Positions 1 to 12,840 of a stretch of 64,000 bases of DNA are shown here, one piece after another. The notes under the pieces were generated by a model. The model had not been told where the DNA came from, did no database searches, and saw only the letters and a program-made list of their open reading frames with translations. The first letter of the stretch is position 1. Every line of letters begins with the position of its first letter. Made by a program: the position numbers and the translations under genes. The stretch spans positions 137,472,351-137,536,350 of the forward strand of contig CP136062.1 in the NCBI GenBank assembly GCA_032622095.1. Reading direction: 5' to 3'. Source of the DNA: Siphonodentalium dalli (taxonomy: Eukaryota; Mollusca; Scaphopoda; Gadilida; Siphonodentaliidae).

Positions 1-33
1 TGGGTAAGGAGTCGATTAATTAGGGCATTGCTG
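1..33. repeat. Right end of a Tc1/mariner-type MITE, cut by window edge
   Basis: The sequence matches the right terminal inverted repeat of the complete 168-bp MITE at 20,824-20,991 (shared AGTCGATTAATTAGGGCATT, then CTG and TA). The TA at 34-35 would be the target duplication. Only the end is inside the window. Confidence 0.6.
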
Positions 34-568
34 TATACCACTGAGAACCAGGACGCGTGGCTATACGTGGTTCTGTTAGTGGGATGTCCAGGTTTGAATT
101 TCCAACCCCCCCCCCTGAACCAGATAGAAAATTACATTTTGAAACTGGCTCGATCCTCAAGATTAAAACCTGTTAGTTCAAGTTTCGTTCGTAAACCAGC
201 TAGTGACATCGGTTTGGATTGTTGCTGTTTTACGTCGAAGTCCCTGTATATATCTTTTTATATCGGGGTTTAGCATTGTTGACCGTCTCCCCTGAAATCC
301 ACAATAACAGAAATAAAATGTCACAAATGCATGTGACATTAAAACGGTTTATTACACTCCTATGTGTGATTTCCATTGAAAACGCCGTTAATTAAAAATG
401 TTAATGTCACTAGTGAATTGTGTCATTTCTCGTTACGTCATTGACGTTACGTCGCCTACTGATCTTGTCTGAAATTTAGGTGGTTAATCTTTCTCCACAT
501 CGGGACTTTCATGCATTAATTATGTGTGTTTTAATCATATTATGCGAACCAAATTGATGCAGAAGTGT
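34..568. other. Non-coding stretch
   Basis: No gene is supported. It holds a C-run near 105, next to a TTGGAAATTTCC-like repeat fragment (compare 32.1-32.9 kb), and a short palindrome around 318-340 (AATGTCAC...GTGACATT). Confidence 0.4.
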
Positions 569-744
569 AATAAATAGAGTAATCAATTAGTTCCGAGAAT
601 TACGTTAAATAATTCACTCGAGGTGAGAGACGTTTAGGTAAGAAACTCGTGCGCTAACGCGCACTCGTTTCTTACCGACGTCACTCACATCTCGTGAATT
701 ATTAAACGTAATTCTCGGAACCAATTGATTACTCTCTATTTATT
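569..744. repeat. Hairpin (foldback) repeat, 176 bp
   Basis: Two arms of about 65-85 nt are inverted copies of each other, starting AATAAATAGAG and ending CTCTATTTATT. The centre is itself palindromic (GGTAAGAAACTCGTGCGC ... GCGCACTCGTTTCTTACC). No open frame and no clear target duplication are seen. It is best read as a foldback MITE; family unknown. Confidence 0.6.
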
Positions 745-1000
745 GCATACCAATTCGCTTATTTTTGGCGAAATACACAAAATACAGAAGATTTAAAAAC
801 GTTCAAAATAGAAATTGTAATATCCTTGAACAATTATATACAAACCGATTGCGTCAACAATTAACGTCATTGGCGACGTCAAGTTTAACAGAAAAATATT
901 TTAACTAAATTATGAGTATATAGTATACACAAAAGACACGTTTGTTCAATTAAATAAAATACTATATAGACAGAACATAATGCGCTTCTTAATCCAGAAC

Positions 1001-1101
1001 CTTTTATCGAATGAGTTGCGGATGGCGCAAGGATGTATTTCACGAGAGCGTAGCTCGAGCGAAAGGTAAATATGCGCCGTCCGCAACGAGTTCGATAAAA
1101 G
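1001..1101. repeat. Hairpin repeat, 101 bp
   Basis: Left arm 1001-1029 (CTTTTATCGAATGAGTTGCG...) and right arm 1073-1101 (...GAGTTCGATAAAAG) are inverted copies with few mismatches. The 43-nt loop contains AGCGTAGCTCGAGCG. Probably a small MITE or foldback remnant. Confidence 0.55.
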
Positions 1102-3079
1102 ATTCGAGTTTATGATGCAAGTTGTGTTCTGCATTTATTCTGCACCATTGTGTCAGATAAGTTCAGTCCATGACTGTCACATTCATTGATACTTTACTAA
1201 ATATAGCTACCTTTATTGTGATTTAAATCTGATGAATAACCAGTAATTATCGGGGCAGCACCGAAGCGGATTGTTGACTTAATGTACGTCATCTTTCTTG
1301 GCAACAACGTAAACAAGAGTAGTTCCGGCTTGTATTGCACTAGAGGTATACACTAAAATGTATTAAATGACTGGGATTCCGTTGAATACATGTGCCTCAC
1401 GTCAATGGGTGTGGAATATATACAAACCTAAATTTCAGTATATTACAAACTACACAATCTTCAGAGTATGCAATGAATTGTTTATTGACCTCCATCATAT
1501 AATGAGAGTATATGTACACTATTTCAAGTATTTACAAGCAAGATATATGACTATAACACAATATTATGGTATATATAAGTATATATAAATACATGAACGT
1601 AATAAATATAGTACGATAATTAATTGACATGCTTTAATCTCTGATCTCTTGCATTCGCGGCGCCGCGGGTAAAACTCGAACACACGGTATTCGTTTTACA
1701 ATCGAGTCACAACAAAGTCGTGCAACCAGTTCACACACTTGTGTCGCATTTATTCCGTAGAAAATGTTATATTCGCTCTGGACTCCACAATAGTTGCCAA
1801 CTGAAAGTGGTATTGCATTGTGAACAATATATTTTACCAAAATGTTTACAAGAATACGAACTCAATTGACCTCGCGAAGTGACAATGTGTATTAATTAAG
1901 AAGCGGAATCCTAAAATAAGTTTATGTGGTCAAATTCTACTATACACGCCAATGTGCAGTGTATTTATTTCTTTTGTAACTCGACTGTATGTTTTGGTCG
2001 AAATTGTAGTGACATACGTCCAACCTGCTAACCCAGTTTCTAGCTCTGCATGGTATAATTTTCCACGAAACATTTCTTCTCTTAGAACTGTAACGTCAAA
2101 CATGACGTCACTTTTGAACGGCGATCCCTTTTCATTGCCATTTTGGCCAAAAAGTTTCAGTTAAGACTTATTTTTGTTCTATATCTTAAATAAAATTCAG
2201 TATAGTACAATAGGTAGTCATTATATGTCTCTTTCTTCAGTCTGTATCATGACATTAACCAATGCCTTGTGGTTTGACTTCTGAAAGTTTGAGGCGTTAT
2301 ATAGCCCGGATTGCACTGATTGTACCACATTTATTTTGGTGGTACAATTCAGAATATCTAGATTTGTACCACAAAACGACGGTCGTGTCTCCATGGGAAT
2401 ACAGGATACTGACCAATCAGGACGAGCCTTGTATTAAAGTCGTATTAAATGTAAATACAACATCAAGGTTACTCATAATTACGCAGCATATTCGATGCGC
2501 AATTTAACATGAAACTTAGATTATAATTCAGCAGTATGACCGTATGGTGGCATTCTTTCTGATATATAGCATCACTTATTGCTCTGTAGGCTATCGACCA
2601 ACAATTGACTAAAAATCCCGCCACTGGCTCTGGGCGTAACGCCTTCTATCGAAAGATAATTACACGGGGCTCGATTTAAAACAGCATGTTCCCTACAATT
2701 TGACAAGCTATCTGATGTATGTCGAAGGAAACTTGGAATAACCAAATCTTTGGAAATTTCGAACCGAAAGTTGATAGAAAGTATAGGATAATATTCGACT
2801 CGGGTATAAAAACAATAACTTTTACAATACATATACTGTTTGGAAACGGAAACTACTATAGGAAATTCAAACCCATATCCATGTCACCACATCCCTGTCG
2901 AGAACACGGTGGTTATTTACATGGTACTGTGAAGATTGGATAGCCCGGTCTCCGAATAGAAATAAATGTGATCCAGATCCTTATACTTCTGTAAGAGTAT
3001 AAACTAGTGCATGTATACTGGTATTTATCCATCACCTTTGTCCTCTACCATATAGATAAAGGCTGCAAAATAAACCATG
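1102..3079. other. Non-coding stretch, no gene seen
   Basis: Open frames here are short, contain no recognisable motif and lack codon-bias or splice context that would support an exon. No repeat of note was recognised. Confidence 0.35.
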
Positions 3080-3135
3080 GCTTTATTTTAGCACGTGCTA
3101 AAATAGCTTTATATTAGTACGTGCTAAAATAAAGC
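3080..3135. repeat. Nested palindrome with CACGTG/TACGTG cores
   Basis: GCTTTATTTTAGCACGTGCT is followed by AAAATAGCTTTATATTAGTA and CGTGCTAAAATAAAGC. Two tandem palindromic halves together form a larger palindrome. The first core is a canonical E-box (CACGTG). Function unknown. Confidence 0.5.
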
Positions 3136-3639
3136 AAGAACGGCTACAGCTATCATAATAAAGTCACATGCTCAGAACACAGGAGCTTGGAATTTGGTCA
3201 AAACCCCTCTTTTATTGGCGGAACCACCTCCCGGGACCATAGGCCACGGAAGGAACGAAACAAGAAATTGTTGCCACCCATTTTGAACTCAACTGTATTC
3301 CTACAAAAAATATATTTTCACTAAAAACTGTTGGTACCTCTTACACCTTAGATGCCAATCTACAACATTCCATAGGTATATTTGTCCAGTTCTTCGAAAA
3401 CCTCACTTTATTTCGGTAATGTATTGTAAATTCACCAACGAACACAAATCCGCGACATCTCCATCACCTGTTTTAAAATCGAAGTAGCGGAACTAGTACC
3501 GAAATATGCGGAAACTTTAAAACTATGATCCGGAGACGGATAACATAAAAGTACCGTTTATAATTTCGAACATAGCTGCTGATTACATGTTTATTACATG
3601 ACCGTATCGATGCACTGATCATCATGAACTTTTTGATGG

Positions 3640-4250
3640 AAGATAACATTGGCATCTAGATGGGAACGAATCTTTTTGGCCTCATTTGCATAAAAACATG
3701 GCCGCTGGCAGCCATCTTGGATTCAGTGATAATACTAGATAAATCTGAATCAATAACACAGCCTAGAGCCTGTGTCGATGCTCCTATCATCACGAAATTT
3801 TTCATCGATCATGACATTGATATATAGACGGCACAGAGTCATTTTGGGCTTATTTGCATGAAAAACATTGCCGCCAACAGCCATCTTGGATTTCAAAATT
3901 GCATCATTTAGCACGGGCAAGAGGTCGCAGTGTTGGTCCGATCATAGTTAAATTTGTCACGGAGGTTGACATTGACATGTAGATGGGAACGAGTCATTTT
4001 GGTGTGAATTCTCAAAGAAACATGGCCGCCGTCGGATTTCAGCGACAACACCGCATATATAATTAAATCAATAACACTGCCTAGAGCCTAGGCCTATATG
4101 TCGATGCACCGATCATCGTGAAATTGTTCATGGGTCATTACATTGGTATCAAAATGAGAACGAATCATTGCTAGAGACTGTAACATTGGTGCGATCGTCG
4201 TGAAATTAGTCATAGAAACTTGGCCGCCGTCGGATTTCAGCCACTCGTTT
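3640..4250. repeat. Degenerate tandem repeat with ATGGCCGCC...CATCTTGGATT core
   Basis: About four diverged units of 130-190 bp repeat the order: GGGAACGAGTCATTTTGG-like block, ATGGCCGCC, CATCTTGGATTTC, then TCATCATGAAATTTTTCATCG-like text. The same core occurs inside the hAT-like MITEs at 18.5 and 34.5 kb and at about 40.87 kb. Confidence 0.6.
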
Positions 4251-4269
4251 CATAGACCATGAAAGTTAC

Positions 4270-4730
4270 GCCAATGGGGTCATTGTCACAAGGCTCCGGT
4301 CGCATTCGTAGCCAGTGTAGCCAGCTTATTTCACCGGCGATCACATTCGTAGTCAGCTTTTCTAATTCGTGGTTTATATTGCCCGAAATATGACGTCATC
4401 ACGTTCGTGACTAAAATGTCGACGTCATGCTCCAAAACTGACTTCGTTTATCAATTTATATTGGAATATAATTCGAGCATTCCAACGACATTGATCCGAA
4501 ACATCAGGTTATTAGATGAACTTTATCAAAACTAAATTCAAGTTGTTGTTTATCCATCAACTCAGAAAAATTAGATTAACCTGATCGTGTTCATTGAGGC
4601 TCGCCTGAATATGAAAAGCTGGCTACAAATGTGATCGCCATAAAAAAGCTGGCTACATTTGTGATCGATTAAAAAACCTGGCTACGAATGTGATCGGATC
4701 GCGGAGCCTTCTGACAATGACCCCATTAGC
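4270..4730. mobile_element. Nested Mutator-like MITE with 9-bp TSD
   Basis: The 461-bp element is flanked by an exact 9-bp duplication GAAAGTTAC (4261-4269 and 4731-4739). Termini are GCCAATGGGGTCATTGTCA and its inverted partner ending CCCCATTAGC, followed inward by repeated GGCTACGAATGTGATCG-like blocks. No coding capacity. It sits inside the larger 9-bp-TSD element and is therefore younger than it. Confidence 0.75.
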
Positions 4731-5555
4731 GAAAGTTACATTAAATAATGTTTTTAATATGTTTTTGGTATTTTTGATTTTGAGAAAAACAATGCCGATG
4801 GTGGCTAGCTGTCTTGAATTTAAAAATTTAATTTACAATTCACGAGCACAGGCTATATAATCATATGCATAAAGCCATTCTTTGAGAGTTTTGGTGCTGA
4901 TTCGTTACGAGTCACGAGTGACGTATACTATTTATAGATCCTGGTACCGGTACAGTTGACAATACTTATAGTTGCTTATTAAATAAAATTTATGTTAGCG
5001 AGTTTATCACTAACTCAAATTTATAAACTAGTTATTCGGTAAACCGGTTCGCATTACAACTTGCAAACGCACAAATAAAACGTATACTGTAAAGAATACG
5101 CAGGATAATTTTGTGCTCTTACATTAAAGAATCTTATTACATTTTGTTACTGTATTTGGCATATTAATGGCGAGTTTTTGTACCCTACATTGACAATTTT
5201 GAATTTCGCGAAACTAAACACTCGTTCTATATATGCATGGCCAATATCGTTACCTAACTCAAGAAAAATGTCTTCTCTCATCAACTAAGACATATATTTG
5301 TTCGTCAGAACTAGTAAAAAACAGCATTTTATGTGGAAATAATTCAGATATTCTGGCAACGAATCTGCACCAAAACGCACAAAGGAATCGCTTCATGCAT
5401 AGGCATATTATATACCAGGCCTCCCAGTGAGTCTATATATCTTCTTTTTCTTCTACTTCATGATATTCGACCAGTAATTGGGTTGATTACTATTACTATT
5501 ATATGATGGATTGTTTAGGCCTATACAACGGAGCGCGACACAAGCTCATATATAT

Positions 5556-5606
5556 GAGAGAGAGAGAGAGAGAGAGGGGGAGAGAGAGAGAGAGAGAGAG
5601 AGCTAG
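5556..5606. repeat. (GA)n microsatellite
   Basis: About 25 GA units, interrupted by one GGGG block. Confidence 0.9.
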
Positions 5607-6497
5607 AGAGTTTTGGTCCCTTTATGACCAATCATTGCAACCAGTAGCATTACAAAGTCAACTAGTACATAGGCCTACCGGTATATAACGAACATAAAAC
5701 AAGAAGAAAAAAACAATACCACGTGGTCGTGCCATAAATAGAAATAAATTATATGTAAAATATTTGTACTAATTACCATTCAGTCAAATGAAGAATATCT
5801 TCTTGGGTAGTCGTCATTTTCATAAGATTATAACAGCAGACACAGAAAAATACATAAATTTTCAGGAAAATGCACAAAACATCAGGATTAGATCTTAAAA
5901 AACGCGCATAGTATGACGCAAACATAAACTGATTTAAGTTTTCTGGCGCCTAAGTTCGAAAACCGCACGCACTTTCAAATATTTTTGAATTTCGCGGGCT
6001 TTAAATTTAGGTTTCGATTTTATTTCGTTCCGACTTTGTTATTCCGGAAAAATGGTTTTGTGCCGTTTGTCATTCCGATTCTAAAACAGGTGATGGAGAT
6101 GTCGCGGATTTGTGTTCGTTGGTGAATTTACAATACATTACCGAAATAAAGTGAGGTTTTCGAAGAACTGGACAAATATACCTATGGTGTAAGAGGTACC
6201 AACAGTTTTTAGTAAAAATATATTTTTTGTAGGAATACAGTTGAGTTCAAAATGGGTGGCAACAATTTCTTGTTTCGTTCCTTCCGTGACCTATGGTCCC
6301 GTGAGGTAGTTCCGCCAATAAAAGAGGGGTTTTGACCAAATTCCAAGCTCCTGTGCTCAGAACTTCAACCGAAAACTTGCAATCGATTTTAATTGTTTCC
6401 TAAAGAATTCCCCATTAATTTCTTATCCCATTTAAACAAATTTAATAGACTTTAACTACTTTTAAACTATGGCGGTGGATAAAAACAATACCCATAA

Positions 6498-6617
6498 AGT
6501 TTGACGAGATACTAGGTTTCGCTCGTATGATTCAGCAAATGGGGAACCTCGTTAAACCTCGGCCCCCATTTGCTGAATCATACTCGCGAAAAAATAAACC
6601 TTATATCTCGTCAAACT
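6498..6617. repeat. Hairpin MITE, 120 bp
   Basis: The ends AGTTTGACGAGATA ... TATCTCGTCAAACT are inverted. The inner stem ATGATTCAGCAAATGGGG pairs with CCCCATTTGCTGAATCAT around a loop of about 25 nt. No target duplication was resolved. Confidence 0.6.
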
Positions 6618-7351
6618 ATATGGATATTCTATATAAATGTATGTACGGTATACATGTCATTCTGATGACTATCCCCGTAGGGTGCGCTATGTCATCGCTT
6701 TATAAATATCAACATACATGTATGTCCAGGTTTATTATGATTAATATAACATGTATACATGTATAGCATCAGGATGTTGGTCATTTGTGCAATATATTGA
6801 AGGGTTGTGCGTTTATCTTTCAAAGCAAAACATGCACAGGCTTTGAGGGAGAGAACAATGACAAGTGTACTTACAGTGCACTACAACAGCACATATATAC
6901 CCAACCGTTAGACCCAGAGACTTCTATTGGGATATGGCACTAAAACACCTCAATAATAAGTGTATTCCCTCACATATTACATTCATCAATTATTCTGGTG
7001 TCGAATGTCGAGAAATGTTTTTGTCAAAAGACTGACGAAGTGAGTTCACTCTTCCTTTACTAAATACTCATGTTCAGATAATCAGTTTTACAAAGTTTGT
7101 TGTTGAATTTCTTATCTGAACATTTCCCTGCAATCAATGGGACTATACTCCTTCTGTATTCATACTATCTGCTTATTTATCATGAAAACACCTGCAGATG
7201 AATAATATATAATTGCTATGCTATGCTTTATTTCTCTGTAGACATGAATTCACATGCTACGAGAGTATATATTTAAACGGCGCATGTTAATTAAGTGCAA
7301 TATTATACAGATATACAGTGACGGTATGAATGCGTTTAGTCTTTACCATCT
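6618..7351. other. Non-coding stretch, nothing recognised
   Basis: No open frame with a protein motif and no clear repeat boundary is seen. Confidence 0.3.
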
Positions 7352-7436
7352 GTCATCATTATCATCATCATCATCATCATCAACACCATCATTCGCATAA
7401 TCATCATTATATATATCATTATCACGTCGTCTGCGT
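7352..7436. repeat. (CAT/ATC)n microsatellite
   Basis: Imperfect trinucleotide run of CATCAT/ATCATC units. Confidence 0.85.
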
Positions 7437-10127
7437 TAATGTTTACATATGAGTTAGTCGTTTAAACACTATTTAGTCAATTATTCATCTTGTTCATATA
7501 TGTTATATGGATAATTCATTCGAAAATAACAATAACAGCGACAACAACAACATTATCATCATAGCTATACTAGTATATCATAAAAACAACAGCAATAGCT
7601 TTTATATAACCGATACTGATTTCTGAGATTGAATGCTAACTTTAAGTACAAGCACACATTTCTCAGTTAATCCAATCGACAATATTTTGTTCCAATGCAT
7701 GTATAATTATATAACTGAGGGAGATAATACATTTAGAAAAGAATGTGTTAATATCAACCTGATAAATTCTTGAATGTTTGCATCGGCACCGTTTGGGTGG
7801 AAGTACTACTTAATTTAAAGGTCACCAAAGCGACAAATATAGTTCAGTTAAAGACTCATGTGACGATGTGAACTATCGGCCTATACCGGTATCTAACCGC
7901 CAAGGCACGTCAAGGTTATCAACGTTTTCTGTTTACCGCTCATTTGATCTCGCTACAAGGGTGCCAAGTTACCAATGACAGGATCTGGCTGCATATACCA
8001 GGGTATTCTGTTATAGGGATATGCCCATATGACCAGCATACATGGAGTTTGAACATGTTCACTTTGGGGTGAATCCAGCAATTTTGTGAATTTTGGATAG
8101 TTGACTTTCCTCATTCAATCGACGATCATTCAACAATTAAGTTACTAGACTGGTCGTCAAGAGGGTTAGAACCGGGAGAAATTTGCAATAAAGGTTTCTT
8201 GGTATCATTGTGTGTGGGGAAGTGTTCTGTGTGATTCTGTATATTCAAAATCCGCTAAATGCAAAATTCCCAATTCAACATGGCGTCTATAATGGCACTT
8301 GGTATCGTAAAATACTCATTTGTTTGCGGTAGGTGCACCAAATTCGCAATCAATTGAAGTATACACACCATTGCTTAGTCGTAAACCATACCTGTGGAAT
8401 GTCTGTCAAAAATGACGCCAAAATGGACAAAATGGAATGAAATTGACATTGTGTGCAAAATTGAATAGCTAGTCATACAATAGTCAACACACGTTCGAAT
8501 TATGCGAGGAAGAATGATTGCAGAGTATAAGAAACACTTTTTTATCAGATATACACGAATTCTCACCAATGTATCTCACGAGAGAGCAATCGTAAGCAGA
8601 GTCTCATACAACGGTTAAATCTTGAATTTTGGGCGCCCAGAAACGGAAAAATTATGCAGTTTTATCTCTTCTGTTTATCTTGAACCGTGTGAAATATGTG
8701 TAATTAAACACTTAAACTGGATTTAATAGGGATGTATTGATTATGGGACCTGTTCTGGAAGAAGAAATATATGTACTCAGAGCATTCTCACATTTGAACA
8801 CAATTGTCTACTAAGAAACCGGTTTGGCAGCAGCATGAAAATTATTCTGAAATAAAATGTGCGATGTACAGTCTCTCTGATCTGGTGATATGGGGGGGGG
8901 GGGCTAATCTATGGGAGAGATGAGTGCTTCTTTACAGTATAACAAGCATTGCTACATACGTGTATGGCTTATTCACGGAGAGTGTTGGGCATTATGGAAA
9001 TTAAACTAGTATTACTATAGTATTAATTTATATCGCAATGGTATGGACTTCAGTGTCTGCGTTACATTGAATAATTAATAGTCATCATGCCGACTGAAAC
9101 TGTTGCATGCCCGAAATAAGTATTATGTGTTTTTACTGTGGCCCGCGCCATCCAACGGAATAACGGGTTTAAGTCCACTATGCGCTTAATCCAGAATCAA
9201 ATAAGTCCCAATATGAACCAATGTCAATATTTAGGTCCAATGTGAATCTATCTGCACGAGGATATATTGAAGTAGCATAATCAATATTAGCTCTATATAT
9301 AACAGAATAGGATCTGTCTGCCATGTGCGCACACAGGGGCCGCAGGGTGCTTACGCACAAAGGGGTCGGTGCCTGTTTCAGCTAGTATAGTTATATTTGA
9401 ATTGACATACAAAAACAATTTAACATATTGCGTTTCTGCAGGAGATACATATTTGCCATGGATCTAGCTTATATCACACTGGTACATGTATCCATGGAAT
9501 AACTGGCCACACAGTACACACTGCTATATATTGGGATGATATACTGGTGCACACATCAAAGTCGAATCATCTAGTTTTGCATTCCTCATAACTTTGCCAG
9601 AAATATATAAGTTTCCATTACTGTAATTATCTAAGCTTTGATGATTGCATAATACTGGCATTTTGTTTAATGCTTTTATCTTTCACGTTGATGGTCGGGG
9701 ACAATTCCACTGGAATCGGAGAAAGAGGGGTTTCAAATGGGCAGGGAGTGTGAAAAAGTCACACACATTCGTTTTGTGAATCCTATTTTTGGACTTTAAA
9801 CAAATCTATCTGTTGTTGTAACGTGTGCTGTATATCAGGTATAAGCACGGTACATGGTGAATCCATATTAATTAGTACGAATACATATCCATTCTCGTTT
9901 TAGTAAATACGTAAACATTAGATCTTAACGGAAAAAATTTTCCATAGCCACCTGTGGCAGAACAATCCACGGGGCGACTGTGGCGGCAAGAGATACATGA
10001 GTTCGAATGGTATAGTTGTGAATTTATGGATGACATGAGCGCATAATGAAAACTGGTTTCCAATGATATACAGCTACCTATATACCAACCAATTACATGG
10101 TGAAAATATACAGTGCTAATAATAATA
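7437..10127. other. Non-coding stretch, no gene seen
   Basis: Only short unsupported frames are found. A G-run lies near 8892. No coding motif, RNA gene or element boundary could be supported. Confidence 0.3.
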
Positions 10128-10175
10128 ATGGTACGTTCACATGTAGCTACAAGAAAATATCTGCAAGATAATATC
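10128..10175 (+). repeat. Copy of the R1 terminal motif
   Basis: ACGTTCACATGTAGCTACAA followed by GAAAATATC resembles the left terminus of repeat R1 at 49,108 (GGGCGCGTACACATG...GCAAGAAAATATCAGG) and, inverted, 25,565-25,600 and 60,733-60,774. Confidence 0.45.
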
Positions 10176-10282
10176 AGATACAATTGTGTCATTACGCCAC
10201 AAGGTGGTGTAAATTGTTTTGGAAATTTTGATTTTCTGTGGTCGACTGGGCGAATGCATTGTGGGAGATTTTTTTTGTACCT

Positions 10283-10450
10283 TACTCAATCGTACCGATA
10301 GAATCACGTAGATGCTGAAATTGTAAAGTTAACGCCACCGGTGTATAATATGTTTTTGAAAATATAACTCAATCGTATCGATAGTGTCATGACAGGCTGA
10401 AATTGTAAACTTAAAGTCGCCGGTGTAATAATATGTTGAAAATATAAATA
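10283..10450. repeat. Tandem duplication of an approximately 85-bp unit
   Basis: Two adjacent diverged copies each run ACTCAATCGTAYCGATAG, GCTGAAATTGTAAA, GCCGGTGTAATAATATG, TTGAAAATATA. Confidence 0.65.
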
Positions 10451-11335
10451 ATCTGATAGCCTGAAAATAATGTATAACCCATTGGGAGCCCCTGGTGTAG
10501 TGAAGTGAATTATGGGTAATTTTAATTGGAGTGCGCATGTCTGTTGTAGTAACCGCGATCTTTTATTTTCTGTTCATCAAGTCAAAATTGTATCGTATAC
10601 ACAATGTGTTTGCACCGATAGGCCCTATATAACCTATGCTCACGAAAACGAGCAGAGTCGCGATATCTGATAGAATTCCAGGAATCGTACATTCACTTTC
10701 AATAGTATAGATTCTCTAAATCTGCCGCGGAATTCCCAAAATTGTACTTTCATTTTCAATAGGATTTTCCGAATTTTCACTTTCACTTTTCACTTTTACC
10801 TCGCAAAGCGACCTTAGTTGACACAGATATATGGCACACTGGCTGAGTCCATGACAAATAGTTTTATGTAGCATTGCTTCTTTCATTAAATTAAAGCTCA
10901 CCTCGTTAAAAGGCATGTCAATCGTATTTGTTTACAAATTGCATTGGGTGCGACGATCTGCAGTAGGTCCCTATTTGCGGAGGTCACTTTGCGGAATTCC
11001 CCGAATTCGCGGAGGTCCCCTAAAATGGGCGATATGTGTAGATTTTAATTAGGGAACGGGTGCGTATATGTCAATTAATACGTATTTTAAACAAATAACG
11101 ACACGATCATCATAATAGAGGTCTGTTCTATCAATTATATATGCGCCGAGTTCACGTGGTGCAAATCAAACGGCGATAAATATTCTCGTGTGCCAGAAGG
11201 ACTCCTTAAAGTTGTGAATAAGATGAATATTTATTAGATGTTATTTAACAAGTCAATCAAATAATATTATGCATTAGTTAGCGCCTATATTAGCGCTAAC
11301 TAATGAATAATATTTTATATTATAATTATATTATA
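10451..11335. other. Non-coding stretch with one short palindrome
   Basis: No gene is supported. 11,272-11,305 is a palindrome (CATTAGTTAGCGC, 8-nt spacer, GCGCTAACTAATG). Around 10,975-11,030 are repeated GCGGAGGTC/GCGGAATTCCC words. Confidence 0.4.
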
Positions 11336-11545
11336 ATTTATATTTATGGCTAATAATATGATCTTGGTGGCGTTACCATTTCTGACTATGGTTTTCTTGT
11401 ATTTTCTTGCTGCTAAGATTACACCCGTGAGAACGCGGCGGTTTAGATGGCGATTATTGAGCTCAATCAGAAAGTAGTAGTCGTGCTGGTTCAAGTGAAT
11501 TGCGTCCGGTAAACAACCAATAGTCCATATTGGCAATTAATAGCG
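11336..11545. repeat. Fragment of repeat R1
   Basis: TATTTTCTTGCTGCTAAGAT, then CCCGTGAGAACGCGGCGG and the following 130 bp, recurs at 49,170-49,246 continuing at 50,353-50,420. The second copy is split by a Harbinger-like MITE. The first 65 bp also recur near 38,390-38,450. Confidence 0.6.
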
Positions 11546-12290
11546 TTATGACATGTCCAACTGTTGAAATGTATCACCGCGTAGTCGGGTGGGGTGAGGC
11601 ACCCATATGTAGCCACGTTGCTGCTCTCGTGTACACAGCTCTGAAATGTTCATCGCCAAACATGCAACGGCCATTGCATTGATACACCAATAACCACACA
11701 CACATTGCCAAAGAAGTGACGAACGCCTTGAAGATTGACACATTATTATGTTGACGCGCTGCCAGCTCTCGGCAAATACAATAAACTGTTGGTTTCTATC
11801 TTCTACGACATTTGAATTGTTTTCAATATTGCATGAAATAGGATGCAAAATAATACTCAGGCCAAAAAGCTCTCGATCTTCGTTACATGGTTGAAGTACG
11901 CAAATACTGAGTACGTTTCTAATCACACTTGGTCCATCCGAGTACGCAAATACCTGTTCTAATTTCTATTGAAATAGAGGTATGAAAAGTGCATGAAATT
12001 GCATGCAGGATAATAATGCGACCAAAATTGTCGAGCTTCGTTACATGGTTCAAATACGCAAATATCGAGTACGTTTCTAATCACATTTAGTCCATCCAAG
12101 TGTGCAATTACCGAGTACGTTTTAGTCACATTTAGCCACCACCTCCTACGAAAGGGTCCAATATACTTGCCAATATACACCATAAGAGGGCGTAATGGTG
12201 CATGATCTAAGAATGGCAGCAGGTAATGCACTCCTGATATCAACTGAAGATATGGTCTCTCGTGAGGGTTAATTAAAATAGGGTCACACA
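11546..12290. repeat. Block A, segment 1 (approximately 190-bp tandem duplication)
   Basis: Two diverged tandem units (about 11,815-11,985 and 11,990-12,170) share CTTCGTTACATGGTT, ACGCAAATA, GAGTACGTTTCTAATCACA and AGTCCATCC. The block recurs in inverted orientation at 61,250-61,830. Open frames within it are repeat-borne and not supported as genes. Confidence 0.65.
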
Positions 12291-12295
12291 CACAC

Positions 12296-12840
12296 AGAGG
12301 GTTATTTAAAATATGTTCACATGAGGGTAAATTAAAATATGGTCACATGATGGTTAAATAAAATATGGTCCCATGACGGTTAATTAAAACATGGTCCAAT
12401 GAGGGTTAATAAAAATATGGTCCCATGATGGTTAATTAAAATGGTGCCATGATTGTTAACTACAATATGGTCCCATAACTGATCAGGGTTAATTAGTGGT
12501 CCCATAACTGATCAGGGTTAATTAATGGTCCCATGAGGGTTAATACAAATATGGACTCATGGGGTTTAATTGAAATATGGTCCAATGAATGTCAATTAAA
12601 ATATGATAACATGGGGGTTAATTAAAGTTAAAATATGGTCCCATTACGAGAGTTAATTAAAACAAAAAATACGGTGTCATCAGCCTGAGTGTTGATTAAC
12701 TAGGGTCGCATGGGATTAAATAAAATATAGTCACATAAGGGTCAATTAAAATATGGTCCAATGAGTACTAATTAAAATATGCCCCCCATGAGGATTAATT
12801 AAAACAGGCCGGGTCATAGGAGGGTTAATTTCTTAACATT
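12296..12840. repeat. Minisatellite, approximately 22-24-bp unit
   Basis: About 23 imperfect units of the form GGTTAATTAAAATATGGTCC plus CATGA. The inverted homologous block at 61,150-61,270 has only about four such units, so the array has expanded here or contracted there. Confidence 0.85.

Larger units (their letters stand above)
3179..6354. mobile_element. Mutator-like (MULE-type) element with long TIRs, non-autonomous
   Basis: A 3,176-bp element is bounded by long inverted repeats, left 3179-3482 and right 6076-6354, both reading ACAGGAGCTTGGAATTTGG inward. The exact 9-bp duplication GCTCAGAAC lies at 3170-3178 and 6355-6363. Long TIRs plus 9-bp target duplications are typical of the Mutator superfamily; the assignment is by structure only. 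The left TIR carries about 27 extra bases relative to the right. No transposase-like reading frame is present inside. The interior holds degenerate tandem repeats, a nested 461-bp element and a GA microsatellite, so this copy is non-autonomous. Confidence 0.75.

Noticed and set aside
11546-12291. Open frames of 126 and 110 codons on the minus strand
   Set aside because: They lie in a tandemly repeated block with an inverted copy at 61 kb and have no domain; the two copies do not preserve the frame.
12296-12840. CRISPR-like regular array
   Set aside because: Contiguous degenerate 22-24-bp units without spacers, in a eukaryotic context.
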